A stretch of 64,000 bases of DNA from the NCBI GenBank assembly GCA_041538185.1, contig JBGORM010000003.1:248001-312000 (forward strand). The letters run 5' to 3'. Below the pieces are notes generated by a model. The model searched no databases. It was not told where the DNA came from and saw nothing but the letters and a program-made list of their open reading frames with translations. Position 1 is the first letter of the stretch, and each line of letters starts with the position of its first letter. Below, one piece after another: positions 48,053 through 56,058 of the stretch. The stretch comes from Melioribacteraceae bacterium 4301-Me (GTDB taxonomy: Bacteria > Bacteroidota > Ignavibacteria > Ignavibacteriales > Melioribacteraceae). The position numbers and the translations under genes were made by a program.

Positions 48053-48971
48053 GGTCGGTTCCTGTTTTGTTCTGTGTAAAACTAAGCAGATAAGAGTGGA
48101 TTTTTTCTTCTTTAATTACAAAGTAAACAAGCAGAATATTTAGTATTATTAACTCAAAAAGAAAATAGTGTAGAATATTTCCCCAAAATAATGCAATGAA
48201 TAAAACAATCATCCGAGTATTAGTAGTCAAAATGTTCTGGTATTTTATCATTGGTTTGTTGTATTTTCTGTACTCATTAACGAACCAGGAAGGCATTTGT
48301 CCATTGAAATATTCGATTGTATGCTTATAAAGTTTTCTAACACTTTTTGATAGGAGATGCTGTTGACGCAAATAATTTATATATACTCTTAAGAGTAATT
48401 TTTTAATTGGTGTTTTAATCCAACTTAGTTTCGCATAAGATTCTCTAACCTCATTAATATCGTCAATATCATTATTTTTGTTTTGAGTGAAGTACAAATA
48501 AAATATTCTGTAATAATCAGCCATTGCACTTTGGAATGAATGGCTAATGCCAGAGATTAAAGCAATGATAAATATATTTGCTGTTCCACCTTCAACTACG
48601 TATCTTGCTGACATGTGAAGGTAAATGCTAATAAACCACAGATTGCCTGCGAAGCCATCGAATATTCTCCCGTAACGTGAGTAAGTATTTGTAAGCCGGG
48701 CTAATTGACCATCTGCACCGTCCATCGCTTCAGCTGTAATAAGTAGGAGTACGCCGATTAAATTTATAATAATGTTTCGGTAAAAAAATAAATGTCCAGC
48801 AATAACGCCAAAAAATACACTAGTTAGAGTTATGGTATTTGGAGTGATACCAATTGCTTTGGATATTACTGCCATTCCATAACCAATTCTGCGGTAAAAA
48901 ATTTTATCTAAGAACTCTTCTGTATCTAATGATTTATATGTTGATTCAATTTTGTATTTGTTCAGCAACAT
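48045..48971 (-). CDS. CDP-alcohol phosphatidyltransferase-family protein lacking the last catalytic Asp
   Basis: Membrane enzyme family that transfers a phosphoalcohol from a CDP-linked donor. The signature normally reads D-x2-D-G-x2-A-R-x8-G-x3-D-x3-D. Here it is DGADGQLARLTNTYSRYG, then RIFD-GFA-G: the fourth Asp, the usual base, is Gly. Upstream is the typical ITPNTITLTSVFFGVIAG. I start at ATG 48971 (MLLNKYKIES) because TGGAGGA lies 11 bases upstream, giving 308 aa; an ATG at 49013 lies deeper inside the aminotransferase gene. The partner nucleotidyltransferase is at the operon head. It may make an inositol-type phospholipid or have a new activity. Confidence 0.85.
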   Translation of the reverse strand: MLLNKYKIESTYKSLDTEEFLDKIFYRRIGYGMAVISKAIGITPNTITLTSVFFGVIAGHLFFYRNIIINLIGVLLLITAEAMDGADGQLARLTNTYSRYGRIFDGFAGNLWFISIYLHMSARYVVEGGTANIFIIALISGISHSFQSAMADYYRIFYLYFTQNKNNDIDDINEVRESYAKLSWIKTPIKKLLLRVYINYLRQQHLLSKSVRKLYKHTIEYFNGQMPSWFVNEYRKYNKPMIKYQNILTTNTRMIVLFIALFWGNILHYFLFELIILNILLVYFVIKEEKIHSYLLSFTQNKTGTDHV

Positions 48972-50298
48972 AGGTAAAAGCTTCCTCCATAATTTGGATT
49001 CCCTCTTCAGCAATTTCTTTATTAATAATTAAAGGCGGGTAAACGCGAATGTCGGCGTTATATCCCATTACAATTAGTCCACGTTTCAAGCATTCCTGAA
49101 AGACCATTTCAGTATATTTCTTATCAAGTTTTTCTTTTGAATCTTTTTCTTTTACCAATTCAATTCCAATCATTAATCCTTTACCACGTACATCACCAAT
49201 AATCGGAATTCTTGATTTCATCTCATTGAACTTCTCAAGCATAAAAGCGCCAACTGTTGCTGAGTTTTCAACTAATCCTTCTTCAACAATTGTTTTAACA
49301 GTTGCATAAGCAGCGGTAGATGCTAATGGATTGCCGCCATAACTTGAAGAACTTCCGCTGGGGTTTCCAAAAGGTTTAGCAAAGATTATTTCCTTGCGGG
49401 ACATAACCCCAGTAATAGGGAAGCCGCCACCAAATCCTTTCCCAATTGTTATAATATCCGGTATAACATCTTCATGCTGAATCCCGAACATTTTTCCTGT
49501 TCTGCCAAACCCTGTAATCATCTCATCGCATATTAATAGTGCTCCAATTTCATCTGCTAATTTCCTTAATTCTTTTAAAAATCCAGGTGCTGGTACAACA
49601 TTACCTGCAGTTCCTTGAATTGGTTCTACAATTATTGCTGCAATATCATTTGTCGTTTCATGACGAATTTTTTTTCTAATATGTTTAACACATTCCCAAT
49701 TACATTCAGGGAAAGTCTTATTAAATTCGCAATGTCTGCAATCTGCATACGGTGTAGTATATACGCCTGGTGGGAGTGGACCGAGTTCAAATTTGAAATT
49801 ATCGCCAAGTAAACCAAGTACGCCAAGGGTTTTACCGTGAAATCCGTTCCAAAATCCGATGAATTCTGTTTTTTTTGTATAAGATTTAGCCATTCTTAGT
49901 GCAGCTTCAACCGCCTCAGCCCCACCGCTGTAGAACTGACTCCATTTCAAATCACCAACTGCTATTTCAGATAAGAGTTTAGTTAATTTTACCCTGTTTT
50001 CCGAAGTAAAGCTTCCTACATGAATGTGGTCGAGTTGCTCTTTCATCATTTTATTGTAGACTGGGTGATTATATCCGAGACTTGCAACTCCCACTCCCAC
50101 AAAGAAGTCAATATATCTGTTGCCGTCTACATCGTAAACAAAACAACCTTCACCTTTGTCAATGGCAATTTTAGATCTTGTAGCTATGGTTTGTATTCCA
50201 GGAGCAATATAGTTTTGTTCCTCATTAAATAGTTGCAATGATTTTGGACCCGGAATAGCAGTAATAATTTTTGTAAATTTTGTTGTAGTTGTTTCCAT
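48946..50298 (-). CDS. Class III PLP-dependent aminotransferase
   Basis: 450-aa fold-type I aminotransferase of the acetylornithine/4-aminobutyrate group. Key features are YIDFFVGVGVASLGYNHP near residue 63, SGGAEAVEAALRMAKSYT, LLICDEMITGFGRTGKMFG, and the PLP lysine in IITIGKGFGGGFP (about residue 287). A four-cysteine insert (CRHCEF then PECNWEC) is the kind seen in some relatives. The substrate is unknown. Next to a Gfo/Idh dehydrogenase it may aminate a keto-cyclitol or keto-sugar. It overlaps the next gene by 26 bases. Confidence 0.92.
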   Translation of the reverse strand: METTTTKFTKIITAIPGPKSLQLFNEEQNYIAPGIQTIATRSKIAIDKGEGCFVYDVDGNRYIDFFVGVGVASLGYNHPVYNKMMKEQLDHIHVGSFTSENRVKLTKLLSEIAVGDLKWSQFYSGGAEAVEAALRMAKSYTKKTEFIGFWNGFHGKTLGVLGLLGDNFKFELGPLPPGVYTTPYADCRHCEFNKTFPECNWECVKHIRKKIRHETTNDIAAIIVEPIQGTAGNVVPAPGFLKELRKLADEIGALLICDEMITGFGRTGKMFGIQHEDVIPDIITIGKGFGGGFPITGVMSRKEIIFAKPFGNPSGSSSSYGGNPLASTAAYATVKTIVEEGLVENSATVGAFMLEKFNEMKSRIPIIGDVRGKGLMIGIELVKEKDSKEKLDKKYTEMVFQECLKRGLIVMGYNADIRVYPPLIINKEIAEEGIQIMEEAFTYVAEQIQN

Positions 50299-50331
50299 AT
50301 AACTCTGCCGTTTTATTTAATCGATAATTTT

Positions 50332-51144
50332 TTACAGACTTTTTATTTTTTGGAAGATTAATTTTGCAATGTGTTTACTTGCTTCTTCTCTTACAGGTGC
50401 AAAACTAGGCCAATCATTTATGTCGATTATTGAAATATCTCCGTTGTCAGAAACTACTGCATCCCCGCCGTAAATATCCAGTCCTAAAGCAACAGCTGAT
50501 TTGTTTGCTAACTCTATGAGTTTTCCTTCTTCAAATGGGGTATGATTAATGCCGTTCAAATAGTACCAGTGAAAAAATGGTCTGCCAACTATTGAATAAA
50601 ACTTTATTACATCACCGTATAAATGTTCTTGTAAAACAGCCTTTTTAATTCCTCTTTTTTCGAACTCAAGGAATATATTTTTTCGTTCATCTTCTGAATA
50701 AACTAAAGTAACATCTTCTCTGTGAACAGCATGAACATCACCACGCTTAACCCAGATTTTTCGTGCATTGAAGCTTTTAAATGTGATTTTATTCTTTTCC
50801 GCAATAGAAACAACATAACTTTTAGGAAAGGGTATTCCTTTTGAAGGCAGAATTTTAACCATGTTTGCTCTGTAACTATTGATAGATCCACGAGGTGAAT
50901 TAATTATAAACTTTCCTTTTTCTTCTAATTCAAGTAACCTTTTTGTTCCTTCAACACCCTGCGCCATTGAGAAAATGAAATTTTCTTTTATTTGAATAGT
51001 ACCTAAATCCTGTTCTTCATAAATTTTTACAATAACCCCTAATTCAGTAAGTTGTTCTACGGTTTGCATAAAAATAAGTGCATCGTTCCCCACGTGGTTG
51101 GGTGAGTATAACTGTTCTCTCCTAATTCCTGCAACTTGTAACAT
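50332..51144 (-). CDS. ATP-grasp enzyme, ITPK- or RimK-like
   Basis: 270-aa protein with the ATP-grasp pattern. The ATP-contact lysines are near RKIWVKRGDVHAV, the lid/strand region is VLQEHLYGDVIKFYSIVG, and the metal site is IIDINDWPSF. That site is D-x-N as in inositol-phosphate kinases (ITPK), where RimK-type ligases have E-x-N. It could therefore phosphorylate an inositol phosphate or ligate an amino acid to an amine. Both fit an operon with inositol-phosphate synthase and an aminotransferase. GAGG precedes the ATG. Confidence 0.8.
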   Translation of the reverse strand: MLQVAGIRREQLYSPNHVGNDALIFMQTVEQLTELGVIVKIYEEQDLGTIQIKENFIFSMAQGVEGTKRLLELEEKGKFIINSPRGSINSYRANMVKILPSKGIPFPKSYVVSIAEKNKITFKSFNARKIWVKRGDVHAVHREDVTLVYSEDERKNIFLEFEKRGIKKAVLQEHLYGDVIKFYSIVGRPFFHWYYLNGINHTPFEEGKLIELANKSAVALGLDIYGGDAVVSDNGDISIIDINDWPSFAPVREEASKHIAKLIFQKIKSL

Positions 51145-51154
51145 TTTTCCTCAT

Positions 51155-52117
51155 TTAGAATATTGAAAGGTTAACATACTTTTTTGGATTTTCTTTTATA
51201 TCTGTAATTAGTTTGTTGAGTTCATCTATTAACGATAAGAGCTTTTTGTAGCCCTCTTTGTTTTTTATCATTCCGCCAATAAAAGTAGAATCATTTTGCA
51301 GCGATTCAGAAGCCTTATTTAACCTAAATGAAAGATTATTTAGATTGGCGTATAATGAATCGTTTTTAACTAATTTGCCCACAGTACCTTTTCCCGAATT
51401 AATAGTTTCAGTTAATGATTTGAGGTCTGTTGTTAAGTCTGATAAATTAGAATAAAGTTCATCGTTATTGATTAGTTTTCCTACCGTACCATTTTTATTG
51501 TTAATGCTTGTCGTAAAAGAATTAAGATTAGTCAAAATTTTCTCTAAGCTTTTGGTGGTTTCTTTACCCAGCATTAATTTGACAAATCCTTCCTTTTCAT
51601 TTCTTAGTGAATCAGTTATAGAGGCTATATTTGAAGTGAATTTGTCAATATTTTCAATTAAGGGCTCGATTTTATCTGAGAGTTTATCAAGTGAAAAAGA
51701 TTCTTTAACGGGCAAGTAATCTCCTTCGTTAAGGGCTTTTTCTGTTGGATTACCGAGAGAAATATTAATTAATTTATCTCCAAGTAAGCCGCTTGTTTCA
51801 ATTGTTGCATAAGATTTAACAGTAATTTGCTGAGAGTATTTTTTAAGCAGATTTAATCTGATTAGGACGAGATTTTGGTTGTTAACAGAAGTAAACTCGA
51901 TTTTGTCAATCTGTCCAATTTTTAGTCCGCCTAAATATACTTTACTTCCTTCAATAAGCCCGCCAGTATTTTTAACGAGTAAATTAAGCTTATAAGTCTT
52001 AGAAAAATAATAACCTTCAGTACCTACCATTATTATAAAAATGAAAAATATCACTAGTCCAATAAAGACTGTATAGCCTACTTTTAGTTTGTAATTTTTG
52101 GTGTTCTTGTTTAACAT
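51155..52117 (-). CDS. mlaD: MCE-family lipid-binding protein (MlaD-like)
   Basis: Periplasmic substrate-binding component of an MCE lipid transporter, anchored in the inner membrane. The 320-aa product has one N-terminal membrane segment (about residues 11-30) and an MCE domain at about 38-118 (LVKNTGGLIEGSKVYLGG, KIGQIDKIEF). A long helical region holds two copies of a GTVGKLxxNDxLYxNL repeat. It starts directly at the end of the ATPase gene. The lipid carried is unknown; neighbours suggest the product of this operon. Confidence 0.9.
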   Translation of the reverse strand: MLNKNTKNYKLKVGYTVFIGLVIFFIFIIMVGTEGYYFSKTYKLNLLVKNTGGLIEGSKVYLGGLKIGQIDKIEFTSVNNQNLVLIRLNLLKKYSQQITVKSYATIETSGLLGDKLINISLGNPTEKALNEGDYLPVKESFSLDKLSDKIEPLIENIDKFTSNIASITDSLRNEKEGFVKLMLGKETTKSLEKILTNLNSFTTSINNKNGTVGKLINNDELYSNLSDLTTDLKSLTETINSGKGTVGKLVKNDSLYANLNNLSFRLNKASESLQNDSTFIGGMIKNKEGYKKLLSLIDELNKLITDIKENPKKYVNLSIF

Positions 52118-52885
52118 TTATAAAACCTCTTTAGATATTCTAACAAATGGATTATTATTTGTTTTAATAAATCTCTTGAAAAAATCTTGAACAAATGGAT
52201 TTTCTGATTTCAGTATATTACTTAGCGTACCCGAGCCTACAATAACGCCTTCATTAATAACAACGAAATTATCGCCCACCTCAATAGCATCATCTAAAAT
52301 ATGTGTCACTACAACAGATGTAGTTCCATTTTGTTTTAGCTTATCAATTAAAACGAGGACTGACGCTGTGTTGATGAGGTCCAATCCAGTAGTTGGTTCA
52401 TCAAACAGTATAACCTGAGGATTAAAGGCCAATGCTCTTGCGATTGCAACCCTTTTTTTCATTCCGCCACTTAATTCTTCTGGATATAAATTTTCAGTAC
52501 CAGAAAGATTTACGAATGAAAGTAGTTCTTCAATTTTAAGTTTAAGTTCTTTTTCAGTGAATTTTTTCTTATCTGGTAAAAAGTAAAGAATATTTTCAGC
52601 TACTGTTAATGAATCGAAAAGTGCATTGCCTTGGAATACCATTCCAATTTTTTTTCTTATTTGCAAGATTTCTTCTTTGCTCATTTTGCATATATTCTTA
52701 CCTTCGAATAAAACCTCGCCGCTATCGGGTAACCATAGGCCAAGTATAATTTTTAGTATTGAACTTTTGCCAGCACCACTTGGACCGAGGATAATTGTGT
52801 TCAACCCCTTTTCAATTGTAAGTGAAACATTGTTTAAAATAAGATTATCACTTAAGGTCACAGATATATTTTTTAATTCTATCAT
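52118..52885 (-). CDS. mlaF: MCE transporter ATP-binding protein (MlaF-like)
   Basis: Cytoplasmic ATPase of the MCE lipid ABC transporter. Walker A is GPSGAGKSS near residue 37, the signature LSGGMKKRVAIARALA near residue 137, and Walker B VILFDEPTTGLD. I start at ATG 52885 (MIELKNISVTL), 255 aa, downstream of a GGGAG; an ATG at 52906, overlapping the permease end by 16 bases, is possible. It is encoded between the permease and the MCE protein, the usual mlaE-mlaF-mlaD order. Confidence 0.93.
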   Translation of the reverse strand: MIELKNISVTLSDNLILNNVSLTIEKGLNTIILGPSGAGKSSILKIILGLWLPDSGEVLFEGKNICKMSKEEILQIRKKIGMVFQGNALFDSLTVAENILYFLPDKKKFTEKELKLKIEELLSFVNLSGTENLYPEELSGGMKKRVAIARALAFNPQVILFDEPTTGLDLINTASVLVLIDKLKQNGTTSVVVTHILDDAIEVGDNFVVINEGVIVGSGTLSNILKSENPFVQDFFKRFIKTNNNPFVRISKEVL

Positions 52886-52890
52886 AGAAT

Positions 52891-53646
52891 TTAAAGTAAC
52901 TCCCATACTACTTTAGTAAAAATAAAGTCAATCACTAATATTATTGCAGAAGAATAGACTACGGCGTTTATTGTATTTTTCCCGAGCCCAGTAGTTCCTC
53001 CTTTAGTTGTAAGTCCAAAATAACAACTAATAGTTGCTATAAAGAATCCGAAGAAAAATGGCTTTAAGAATCCAACGAAAAGGTCTTTCATTTTTAAGGA
53101 GACAATTGCAGTGTGCCAAAAAACATTTATATCGCTATTGAAAGTTTGATTAGAAACTAGCATTCCCCCTACAATTCCTACAATATCTGCAATTAATGTT
53201 AATGGCAAAAACATAGTAAGTGCAGCTATAGTTCTTGGCACCGCCAGCTTTTCTATTGGGTTAGCACCAAATGCTTTCAATGCATCTATTTGCTCGCTAA
53301 GCTGCATAGCGCCTATTTCTGATGTGTTTTTAGCACCTGTTCTTGCAGCTAATAATAAACCTGTAATTACTGGTCCAAGTTCACGAACCATACCTAATGA
53401 AACCGTCTTAGCTATCCAAGCAGTAGCGCCAAATGTTTCCAATTGATGTCCAGTCTCAATTGCAAGAATTACACCAGTGAACAAACCACCAAGAAAAATT
53501 AGGAAAAATGACCTTGTACCAATTAAGTACATCTCTTGAAGAGTTTCCTCCCAGTTATCTTTTACTGATTTGAAATGAACACTTATATCTTTTATTAACA
53601 GTGAGAACTCTTGAAGGCCATATATCATGTACTGAAATCGGGTCAA
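52891..53646 (-). CDS. mlaE: MCE transporter permease (MlaE family)
   Basis: Inner-membrane permease of the MCE lipid transport complex. The 251-aa product has about five hydrophobic segments. The family core is visible as VRELGPVITGLLLAARTGAK and the coupling region QIDALKAFGANPIEKLAVPR. It follows the nucleotidyltransferase gene with no real gap. It acts with the ATPase and MCE protein, which share its operon. Confidence 0.95.
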   Translation of the reverse strand: MTRFQYMIYGLQEFSLLIKDISVHFKSVKDNWEETLQEMYLIGTRSFFLIFLGGLFTGVILAIETGHQLETFGATAWIAKTVSLGMVRELGPVITGLLLAARTGAKNTSEIGAMQLSEQIDALKAFGANPIEKLAVPRTIAALTMFLPLTLIADIVGIVGGMLVSNQTFNSDINVFWHTAIVSLKMKDLFVGFLKPFFFGFFIATISCYFGLTTKGGTTGLGKNTINAVVYSSAIILVIDFIFTKVVWELL

Positions 53647-53647
53647 C

Positions 53648-54370
53648 TTATTTTTTCTCCTCTAATTGAGCGTGATAGGATGATATGAGTTCTTCGGCAA
53701 TTTTTATGTCTTTAACATGATCTATATCGACAATTTTTGAAAATGAGTAGGCTTTTAATTTGTAATTATTTCTAATAAGTAGGCGCAGGAAATTTCTTAG
53801 TCTGGCAATTCCCAAGTTCAGTGCTTCTGGCAATAGTTCAAAAATTCTGTTTGAAAAGTAATAGATTCCGCCGGTAGCCCAAAAATAACCTTCCTTTGAA
53901 TCGCTGAAATTTATTATGTTGTTTTCATTATCTAAGCTAACGCATAATGGTTTTTCATCATCAATAAATTTTGTTATTGCAAGTATTCCATCTATTTTTT
54001 CAGTTGATTTGCAGTAATTGATAAAGTTAGAGAATTCATTTTCTAAGAAGACAGTATCAGTGGTTGCTAAACAAAAAGGTTCATTTGAAAGATACTGTGA
54101 CATTTCAAATAAGCTGTGCATTGAACTTTCAGTATCTTTAACTATAAGACTTACGGAGATATTAAACTTATGATTAAGCAAATAATTTTTAAGTTCAGGT
54201 TCGTGTGAATTTATTATACAAAAAACCTTATCGAATCCTTTTTCTCCGCCTATTCTTATAATTCTTTCAATGAGGTATTCGCCATTTAATTTTATCAAGT
54301 GCTTGGGAATTTTCAAGCCCTCTGCTTTCAATCTTGAACTCTCTCCTGCGCCAATAATTGCTAAATTCAT
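53648..54370 (-). CDS. Nucleotidyltransferase, inositol- or sugar-phosphate cytidylyltransferase-like
   Basis: 240-aa NTP-transferase. The NTP-binding motif is AIIGAGESSRL followed by PKHLIKLNGEYLIERI. The metal/substrate Asp region is FCLATTDTVF near residue 100, and DIDHVKDIKIAEELI lies near the C-terminus. The layout resembles cytidylyltransferases that activate inositol 1-phosphate to CDP-inositol. Specificity is not provable from sequence. It would pair with the CDP-alcohol phosphotransferase and inositol-phosphate synthase lower in the operon. It lies 77 bases after the TetR gene. Confidence 0.85.
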   Translation of the reverse strand: MNLAIIGAGESSRLKAEGLKIPKHLIKLNGEYLIERIIRIGGEKGFDKVFCIINSHEPELKNYLLNHKFNISVSLIVKDTESSMHSLFEMSQYLSNEPFCLATTDTVFLENEFSNFINYCKSTEKIDGILAITKFIDDEKPLCVSLDNENNIINFSDSKEGYFWATGGIYYFSNRIFELLPEALNLGIARLRNFLRLLIRNNYKLKAYSFSKIVDIDHVKDIKIAEELISSYHAQLEEKK

Positions 54371-54447
54371 AAAATGCCTATCATTGTTTCGCTTTCTATC
54401 GCTGCCAAAGAAATTTTAATTGTTTTAAGTAATTAATTAACTCAATA

Positions 54448-55077
54448 TTAAGAATTGAGCTTAAAATCCATTTTATTTTTTCTAATTAATTTTTCTAATT
54501 CTTTTCTACCTTTTTCAGTTAAAATTCCATTCAATAATAGCTTATGCGTAAATTTGAAAGCATCAGTCAAAGAAAAACTATGTGATATTATAAAACTAGG
54601 ATCAATTATTGATTGAACAGCACTTTGAAAAACATTCATTATAATTAATGGCGGAATTTCAATCACGTATCCCTCATCAATTCCTTGAGCAAAAATTTTT
54701 AGTAAGTTCTTGTAGTAAACATCAGTTCTAAATTTTTCAATCTTCTGCCACAAAGCTGGGTGGTGAATGTGAATTTCTTCAATCATTTTGTCACATAATT
54801 TTTCAGAGATTTTTTTTAATAAATATATTGTCAAAGCAATCTTTTCTACTGCGTTAATATTTTTTTTTATAATCGATTCCATTTCATTTGAAATTTGTAA
54901 AGTAAATCTATTAATCAGAGATTCAAGCAGTTCATCTTTTGATTTAAAGTTTTTATATATTGTTTTTTTGCTCATCTTGATTGTCGATGCGATGTAATTT
55001 ATTGAGGTTTTAGGGAATCTGTTATTAAAAATCTTCTCCTCAATTAAATCAAGTATGAGCTCTCTGTCTTTCTTCAT
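54448..55077 (-). CDS. TetR-family transcriptional regulator
   Basis: 209-aa regulator. The N-terminal helix-turn-helix is SINYIASTIKMSKKTIYKNF (about residues 25-44), followed by KSKDELLESLI, the typical TetR helix. The C-terminal ligand domain is divergent. It probably heads the lipid operon, 77 bases before the nucleotidyltransferase gene with no terminator seen between them. Operator-like palindromes overlap its own promoter, suggesting autoregulation. Confidence 0.9.
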   Translation of the reverse strand: MKKDRELILDLIEEKIFNNRFPKTSINYIASTIKMSKKTIYKNFKSKDELLESLINRFTLQISNEMESIIKKNINAVEKIALTIYLLKKISEKLCDKMIEEIHIHHPALWQKIEKFRTDVYYKNLLKIFAQGIDEGYVIEIPPLIIMNVFQSAVQSIIDPSFIISHSFSLTDAFKFTHKLLLNGILTEKGRKELEKLIRKNKMDFKLNS

Positions 55078-55102
55078 TATATAATTTTCATTTTTGTAAT
55101 AA

Positions 55103-55134
55103 CAAATTTAGTGAAAGTAAACTATTAGTCAAAA
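55103..55134 (-). promoter_or_regulatory. Candidate Bacteroidetes-type promoter of the TetR/lipid operon
   Basis: On the minus strand: TTTTG (complement of 55130-55134), 19 bases, TAAATTTG (complement of 55103-55110), an exact TAnnTTTG. The RNA start would be about 18 bases before the TetR ATG. The GTAAAC/GTTTAC half-sites flank the upstream element. Confidence 0.5.
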
Positions 55135-55164
55135 TAATGGTTTACCTATTTTCGTAAGGTAAAC
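55117..55164. promoter_or_regulatory. Operator-like palindromes upstream of TetR gene
   Basis: GTTTACCT (55140-55147) and AGGTAAAC (55157-55164) are a perfect inverted repeat with a 9-base spacer. A third half-site GTAAAC (55117-55122) faces GTTTAC (55140-55145) across the promoter's upstream element. Such repeats are typical TetR-family binding sites. Confidence 0.5.
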
Positions 55165-55172
55165 GTCATTTT

Positions 55173-55712
55173 TTATCTTATATAATGAATCTCCAAAAAG
55201 TGAATATTTACTCCAGGGTTAGTTTCATATAAACTTGCATTTGAAATATGTTCGAATCTGTATGCTATTCCAATTTTGCTGAATGGTTTAACCATTAGTG
55301 CAATGTGACTTATAAAATTAAATGAGCCTCCTAATTCTAAATTGCTAAAGCTATGATTTGTCATTATACTTGGATTTATACCTGCTGTAAATAATATTTT
55401 ATCAGTAAAGGGATTTAGTTCTAATATTGGACCAGCAGAGATAAGCATAGAATTGGTTGAGTCATCATAAAGCAGTCCAATTGAGATATTTAGCCTAAAC
55501 ATTAATGGAAAAGAAGAACCGTTGCCTGAAAAAATAAAAGGAGGCTTTGTTATATAATATACCTCGAAAAAATGCAGTTTGGTCACATCCCTTCTTGATT
55601 GATTGGTACCAACTCTAACTCCAAAATCTTTTTGCTGTGCAGAAACTTGAGTTATGGTTAAAAGTAAGTTTAACACTGCAAATAATGTTATATATATTAT
55701 TCTAATTTTCAT
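55173..55712 (-). CDS. PagL-like outer-membrane acyloxyacyl hydrolase (lipid A 3-O-deacylase candidate)
   Basis: 179-aa predicted outer-membrane beta-barrel with a signal peptide ending near VSAQ (about residue 25). Near the C-terminus the sequence GIAYRFEHISNASLYETNPG matches the PagL active-site region, with His and Ser in H-x-S-N-A. The last residue pattern (HFLEIHYIR) is barrel-like. PagL enzymes remove an acyl chain from lipid A. The gene stands alone, 95 bases upstream of the TetR gene on the same strand, and may be co-transcribed or independent. Confidence 0.75.
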   Translation of the reverse strand: MKIRIIYITLFAVLNLLLTITQVSAQQKDFGVRVGTNQSRRDVTKLHFFEVYYITKPPFIFSGNGSSFPLMFRLNISIGLLYDDSTNSMLISAGPILELNPFTDKILFTAGINPSIMTNHSFSNLELGGSFNFISHIALMVKPFSKIGIAYRFEHISNASLYETNPGVNIHFLEIHYIR

Positions 55713-56058
55713 AATCTACAAATTCATATACTAGAGAAATAATTTTGACAGTTGTAAAGTATAGAACTCATTTTTAAAATTTTGTCAATTCTTTTACAAA
55801 AGCATTAATATAAAGAACTGCTGTATAAATATAATGCCCGTATTATGCTACAGAGTCAAGTTAATTTAAATATGCTGTATTGTTGTTACAATTAAACCCC
55901 CAAAATTCAGTCTGTTAAATAGCAATTAACACTTATGCGGTTAAAAAAGTTAAGTCTGACCTCCAAAATTTTTTGGGAATGATTTTTATTTAAGAGTACA
56001 GTTGTTATATGTATATAGATTATCGTTAGCCATCTTGATAACTTGTTTTATTGAACAA
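55713..56058. other. 346-base intergenic region without a supported gene
   Basis: No credible ORF or RNA gene is visible. On the minus strand TTGACA (55783-55788) and TATACT (55758-55763), 19 bases apart, could be a weak promoter for the PagL-like gene. Two CCAAAATT blocks lie near 55905 and 55965. The second forms a short CCAAAA/TTTTGG hairpin followed, on the minus strand, by no T-tract. The region is about 75% A+T by eye. Confidence 0.4.
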
